A DNA stretch of 9,314 nt from Rubrivivax sp. (GTDB taxonomy: Bacteria > Pseudomonadota > Gammaproteobacteria > Burkholderiales > Burkholderiaceae_C), in the NCBI GenBank assembly GCA_020851615.1, contig JADZCL010000206.1, positions 1-9,314 on the forward strand. The letters are read 5' to 3'. The position numbers and the translations under genes were made by a program. This document shows positions 6,244 to 9,314 of the stretch, piece by piece; positions within the stretch are counted from its first letter, which is position 1, and each line of letters starts with the position of its first letter. Under the pieces are notes generated by a model that did not search any database, had not been told where the DNA came from, and saw nothing but the letters and a program-made list of their open reading frames with translations.

Positions 6244-7733
6244 AGTCCGAACCGATTCATCCCGGCCGCCTCGTGATGGTCGACATCGAGGGCACGAGCC
6301 TGGATGCCGCCACCGCCGCGTTCCTGCGTCGTGAGCGCATTCGCGCGGTCTGCCTGTTCCGCAAGAACCTGGGCAGCGAGGCCGAGATCCGGCAGCTCAC
6401 TGCCGAGCTGCGCCAGGCGATGGGCCCGGGCGCGTTGATCGCGATGGACCAGGAAGGGGGCACGGTCGCGCGCGCCACCTGCCTGCCGGCCGCTCCGGCA
6501 GCCATGGCGCTGGGTGCCATCGGCGACGAAGGTCTGGCCGAGCAGGTTGGCGCGGCCATCGCGCGCGGGCTGCGCCACCTGGGCGTGAACTGGAACTTCG
6601 CCCCGGTGCTGGACGTGAACAACAACCCGGCCAACCCGGTCATCGCCGAGCGCAGCTTCGGCAGCGACCCCCACGCCGTCACACGCCTGGCACGCGCCTG
6701 GATGCGCGGCGCGCAGCGCGAGGGCGTGGCCTGCTGCGTCAAGCACTTCCCTGGCCATGGCGACACGCACGTCGATTCGCACCATGCGCTGCCGCAGGTC
6801 GACAAGTCGCTGGCCCAGCTGCAGGCGCTCGAGCTCATCCCCTTTGCGGCGCTGGCGCCGGTGGCGCCGGCGGTGATGACGGCGCACATCGTCTACCCGC
6901 AGCTGGACCCCGAGCGCCCGGCCACGCTCAGCCCGGTGCTGCTCTCGACCGTGTTGCGCGGGCAGCTCGGCTATGACGGCGTGGTGATCACCGACGCGCT
7001 GATGATGAAGGCCGTGCACGAGCGCTACGGCCCCGCGCGTGCGGCCGTGATGGCCCTGGCCGCCGGCGCCGACATGCCGCTGGCACAGGGCAGCCGCGAC
7101 GAGCAGCGCGCCGTGCTCGCGGCCATCGCGCAGGCGCAGCAGGACGGGCAGCTCAGCGCCGGGCAGTTGGCGCGATCGGTTGCCCGGCTGAATGCCCTGG
7201 CGGCACGCCACCCCGGGCTGCCCGGCGAGCTCACGGCCGCACAACGGGCGGCCGACGAGGCCCTGATGGCACACGCCCACGCCGCCGCGCTGACCGCGGT
7301 CGGTGCGCCGCAGCCCCCCGCGCGCGACGCCCGGCTGCGCGTGGTCACACAGGGCCGCGTGCCCAGCGACGGCGTCAGCGAGGCCGGCGTGGACTGTGCT
7401 GCGGTGCGCGAGCTCTTTGCAGGCTTCCAGGACGTGCGCTTCGTCGAGGTCGACAGCCTGGCCGCGCTCTCGCCTGCCGAGCTGGCCGCCGGTGATCGCC
7501 AGGTCGTGCTGGTGAGCAACACCCGGGTACGCTACGCGCACGGTGGCCGGTTGTCGGCCGACCTGCACCTGGCGCTGTGGAACCCCTTCCAGGCCCTTGA
7601 TGTCGCCGCGCCCGCGGTCCTCACCTGGGGCTTTGCTCCCCCGGCGCTGCAGGCGCTGCGGGCCTGGCTCGAAGGCCGCAGCAGCGCACCGGGGCAGGCC
7701 CCGGTGACGCTGGTACCCGGAGCGTGCGCATGA
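6240..7733 (+). CDS. nagZ: GH3 beta-N-acetylhexosaminidase, two-domain NagZ-like
   Basis: Predicted to release terminal GlcNAc from beta-linked amino-sugar oligosaccharides (chitobiose or GlcNAc-anhydroMurNAc) by a retaining double-displacement mechanism. The N-terminal TIM barrel (about 1-330) carries AMDQEGGTVAR, NWNFAPVLDVN, ERSFGSDP, and KHFPGHGD (168-175) followed by D179-S-H181, the Asp-His dyad used as acid/base in the NagZ branch of GH3. The nucleophile should be D252 in VITDALMM. There is no signal peptide, so it should act in the cytoplasm on imported sugars. At 497 residues it is about 150 longer than single-domain enterobacterial NagZ; the extra C-terminal part (about 355-490) looks like the alpha/beta second domain of GH3 enzymes such as Bacillus NagZ/YbbD. 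The start ATG overlaps the deaminase stop by 4 bp. The symbol is given by family; substrate is not proven. Confidence 0.92.
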   Translation: MKSEPIHPGRLVMVDIEGTSLDAATAAFLRRERIRAVCLFRKNLGSEAEIRQLTAELRQAMGPGALIAMDQEGGTVARATCLPAAPAAMALGAIGDEGLAEQVGAAIARGLRHLGVNWNFAPVLDVNNNPANPVIAERSFGSDPHAVTRLARAWMRGAQREGVACCVKHFPGHGDTHVDSHHALPQVDKSLAQLQALELIPFAALAPVAPAVMTAHIVYPQLDPERPATLSPVLLSTVLRGQLGYDGVVITDALMMKAVHERYGPARAAVMALAAGADMPLAQGSRDEQRAVLAAIAQAQQDGQLSAGQLARSVARLNALAARHPGLPGELTAAQRAADEALMAHAHAAALTAVGAPQPPARDARLRVVTQGRVPSDGVSEAGVDCAAVRELFAGFQDVRFVEVDSLAALSPAELAAGDRQVVLVSNTRVRYAHGGRLSADLHLALWNPFQALDVAAPAVLTWGFAPPALQALRAWLEGRSSAPGQAPVTLVPGACA

Positions 7734-9058
7734 CGACACCCGCGGCCCCATCGTCCACGACGGCGGGCGCCCCCGGCGCACGCTCCCCCGTCACCTGGGT
7801 GCTCAGCCTGTACTTCCTGCAGGGCCTGCCCTTCTTCATGGTCAATGCCGTGGCCGGGCTGATGCTCAAGGCGCTGGGCATCGGCAACGACGAGATTGCC
7901 CGCTGGACCGGCCTGCTCGGGCTGGCCTGGGTCTTCAAGCCGCTGTGGAGTCCGCTGCTGGAAGTGGCCCCCAGCCGCAAGTGGCTGGTCGTCGGCTTCC
8001 AGTTCGTTGGCGCACTGGCCCTGGCGGCGATGGCCCTGGCGCTGCAGCTGCCGGCCTTCTTCGCCGCCGCGATCGTCGTGCTGGCGGTGGTCTCGATCGC
8101 CTCGGCCTCGCACGATATCGCCTGCGACGGGCTCTACATCGCCTCGCTCAGCGCCAAGTCGCGCGCCGTCTACGCCGGTTGGCTGGGGGCCTGCTTCAAC
8201 GGGGCCAAGCTCTTTGCCACCGGCGCGCTGCTCATCCTTGCCGGCAGTCTGGAGCCGCGCCTGGGCGTGGTGGGCGCCTGGAGCGCCGTCTTCGTGGTCG
8301 CCGCCGCGCTGATGGCGGTGCTGGCCACCTACCACGTGTGGGCACTGCCCGATACGCGCAGCGCCACCGCAGCCGATGCGCCGGCACCGGGCGGCGTGGC
8401 GCAGGCGCGCATGGCCGGCACGCTCACCGACGTGCTGGTGAGCTTCTTCCGCCTGCCCGGCGTATGGATTGCGATTGCCTTCATCGTGCTGTTTCGCGCC
8501 GGCGAGGCGCAGGTGCAGACCATCGGCCCTCTCTTCCTGAAGGACGCGCGCGAAGCCGGCGGCCTGGGCCTGGGGACGGCCGAAGTGGGCCTCTCCTACG
8601 GCGCGGCCGGGACGCTGGCCTTCCTGGCCGGCAGCATCCTCTCGGGCTACTTCACGGCCTGGCTGGGCCTCAGGCGGGCGCTGCTGCCCCTGCTCGTGGC
8701 GATGAACCTGCCCAATCTCGCCTTCTACCTGCTCGCGCTGTGGCAGCCGACGAACCTGTGGGCGATTTCGGCTGCCGTCAGCCTCGAGACCTTCGGCTAC
8801 GGCTTCGGCTTCGTCGCCGTGATCCTGTTCATGATGCAGTTCGTGGCCGACAGCCGCTACCAGACCGCGCACTACGCCCTCGCCACAGGCGTGATGGCGC
8901 TGGGCTACGTGCTCTTCAAGACGATCAGCGGGGATCTGCAGGCGGCCCTGGGCTACCAGCACTTCTTCCTCTGGGTGCTGCTGTGCGCGCTGCCCGTGTT
9001 CGCGCTGCTGCGCTGGCTGCCGCTGCGCCCGGACGCCGTCGCCGGCGGGGAGTCCTGA
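7730..9058 (+). CDS. AmpG-like MFS transporter (muropeptide/amino-sugar permease)
   Basis: A 442-residue, strongly hydrophobic inner-membrane protein with about 12 predicted transmembrane helices and a polar loop near residues 205-240 between the two halves, as in the major facilitator superfamily. The first segment 'LYFLQGLPFFMVNAVAGL' and the following 'GLLGLAWVFKPLWSPLLE' match the AmpG branch, whose known members import GlcNAc-anhydroMurNAc muropeptides. 'SASHDIACDGLYI' in the fourth to fifth helix region is also typical of that branch. In this operon it probably feeds substrate to the preceding cytoplasmic GH3 enzyme, which could be a muropeptide disaccharide or chitobiose/GlcNAc. The start is the ATG at 7730, overlapping the previous stop (ATGA) with GGAG at 7719-7722 upstream; a GTG six bases earlier is a poorer choice. 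The first 19 residues are Pro/Ala/Thr-rich and cytoplasmic. Confidence 0.88.
   Translation: MTTPAAPSSTTAGAPGARSPVTWVLSLYFLQGLPFFMVNAVAGLMLKALGIGNDEIARWTGLLGLAWVFKPLWSPLLEVAPSRKWLVVGFQFVGALALAAMALALQLPAFFAAAIVVLAVVSIASASHDIACDGLYIASLSAKSRAVYAGWLGACFNGAKLFATGALLILAGSLEPRLGVVGAWSAVFVVAAALMAVLATYHVWALPDTRSATAADAPAPGGVAQARMAGTLTDVLVSFFRLPGVWIAIAFIVLFRAGEAQVQTIGPLFLKDAREAGGLGLGTAEVGLSYGAAGTLAFLAGSILSGYFTAWLGLRRALLPLLVAMNLPNLAFYLLALWQPTNLWAISAAVSLETFGYGFGFVAVILFMMQFVADSRYQTAHYALATGVMALGYVLFKTISGDLQAALGYQHFFLWVLLCALPVFALLRWLPLRPDAVAGGES
9047..9052 (+). promoter_or_regulatory. Ribosome-binding site for the terminal secreted-protein gene
   Basis: GGGGAG lies six bases before the ATG at 9059, inside the last codons of the transporter gene, and supports that start. 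Confidence 0.6.
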
Positions 9059-9314
9059 ATGCGCGCGCGGCTCGTGCTCCTGCTTTGCAGCGCGTTCTGC
9101 AGGCTGGCCACCGCCGCCGCGCCGGGCACCGCGCCGGCCCTGTTCTTCGACGACTTCAGCCACGCGGATCGCGCGGCCCTGGTCGCCGCGGGCTGGATGC
9201 TGCGCAGCGCCGCGGGTCACCCCGGCGTGCCGGGTGCGGCGTGGAGCGACACGGCCGTCCACCTCGTCGACGACCCGCAGCAGCCAGGCAACCGGCTGCT
9301 GCGCCTCACCGCCC
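9059..9314 (+). CDS. Secreted protein resembling GH16-type glycosidases, partial (N-terminus only)
   Basis: Starts at an ATG directly abutting the transporter stop (TGA then ATG) and is still open at the window edge, leaving 85 residues. The first 20 or so form a Sec signal peptide: basic n-region MRAR, hydrophobic core LVLLLCSAF, and an LATAAAPG stretch with a plausible signal peptidase I site, so the product should leave the cytoplasm. The mature part opens with 'LFFDDFS', a 'GW' about 15 residues on, then 'GVPGAAWS' and 'PGNRLLRLTA'. This DDFS...GW...W...LRL pattern is common at the N-terminus of concanavalin-A-like beta-sandwich proteins, including many GH16 endoglycosidases; the catalytic ExDxxE motif would lie beyond the window. 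Sitting at the end of a GlcNAc operon, it may act on an extracellular polysaccharide, but its substrate is unknown and a non-catalytic sugar-binding protein is possible. Confidence 0.65.
   Translation, partial: MRARLVLLLCSAFCRLATAAAPGTAPALFFDDFSHADRAALVAAGWMLRSAAGHPGVPGAAWSDTAVHLVDDPQQPGNRLLRLTA

Noticed and set aside
7532..9262. A 576-residue minus-strand open frame opposite the transporter gene, and a similar one opposite the GH3 gene (6156-7781).
   Set aside because: Both are rich in Arg, Gly, Gln and His with no motifs, as expected for the complement of GC-rich genes; the plus-strand proteins are clearly conserved families.
1..9314. tRNA or rRNA genes, CRISPR arrays, insertion sequences or attachment sites.
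   Set aside because: No cloverleaf-like segment, regular repeat-spacer pattern, transposase or integrase motif, or long terminal inverted repeats seen; coding density leaves almost no room.

Overview
The window is very GC-rich and densely coding. Long shadow reading frames open on both strands are a by-product of that composition. Protein character and operon content suggest a proteobacterium, most likely a betaproteobacterium of the Burkholderiales. That placement is inferred from general resemblance; there is no marker gene to prove it.

Left part (1-2190, minus strand): the 5' part of a DHDPS/NAL-superfamily aldolase-like gene (1-349, cut by the window edge). Upstream of it on the same strand is a soluble PAS-GGDEF-EAL protein predicted to make and/or degrade cyclic di-GMP (409-2190). 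A 225-bp divergent intergenic region (2191-2415) follows. It holds an AT-richer island with repeated TGGT half-sites and an extended -10-like element, the best candidate control region for the right-hand operon.

Right part (2416-9314, plus strand): a tightly packed operon for N-acetylglucosamine (GlcNAc) use. In order it encodes a BadF/BadG-type GlcNAc kinase, a GntR/HutC-type repressor (NagR/NagQ-like), GlcNAc-6-phosphate deacetylase NagA, a SIS-domain glucosamine-6-phosphate deaminase (NagB-II type), a two-domain cytoplasmic GH3 beta-N-acetylhexosaminidase (NagZ-like), an AmpG-like MFS transporter, and the start of a secreted protein resembling GH16-type concanavalin-A-fold glycosidases. 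The first five junctions are all 4-bp ATGA overlaps and the sixth is an abutting TGA-ATG, so translation is probably coupled throughout.

Proposed logic: an amino-sugar oligosaccharide (chitobiose or a muropeptide-type disaccharide) enters unphosphorylated through the AmpG-like permease. The GH3 enzyme releases GlcNAc, the kinase makes GlcNAc-6-P, NagA removes acetate, and the SIS enzyme yields fructose-6-P plus ammonia. The GntR regulator probably senses a pathway phosphosugar and controls the operon. No PTS component is seen. Nothing here is clearly a new system. The points most worth a second look are the transporter/NagZ pairing, the putative operator, the non-ATG start of the first operon gene, the GH16-like terminal gene and the atypical aldolase.
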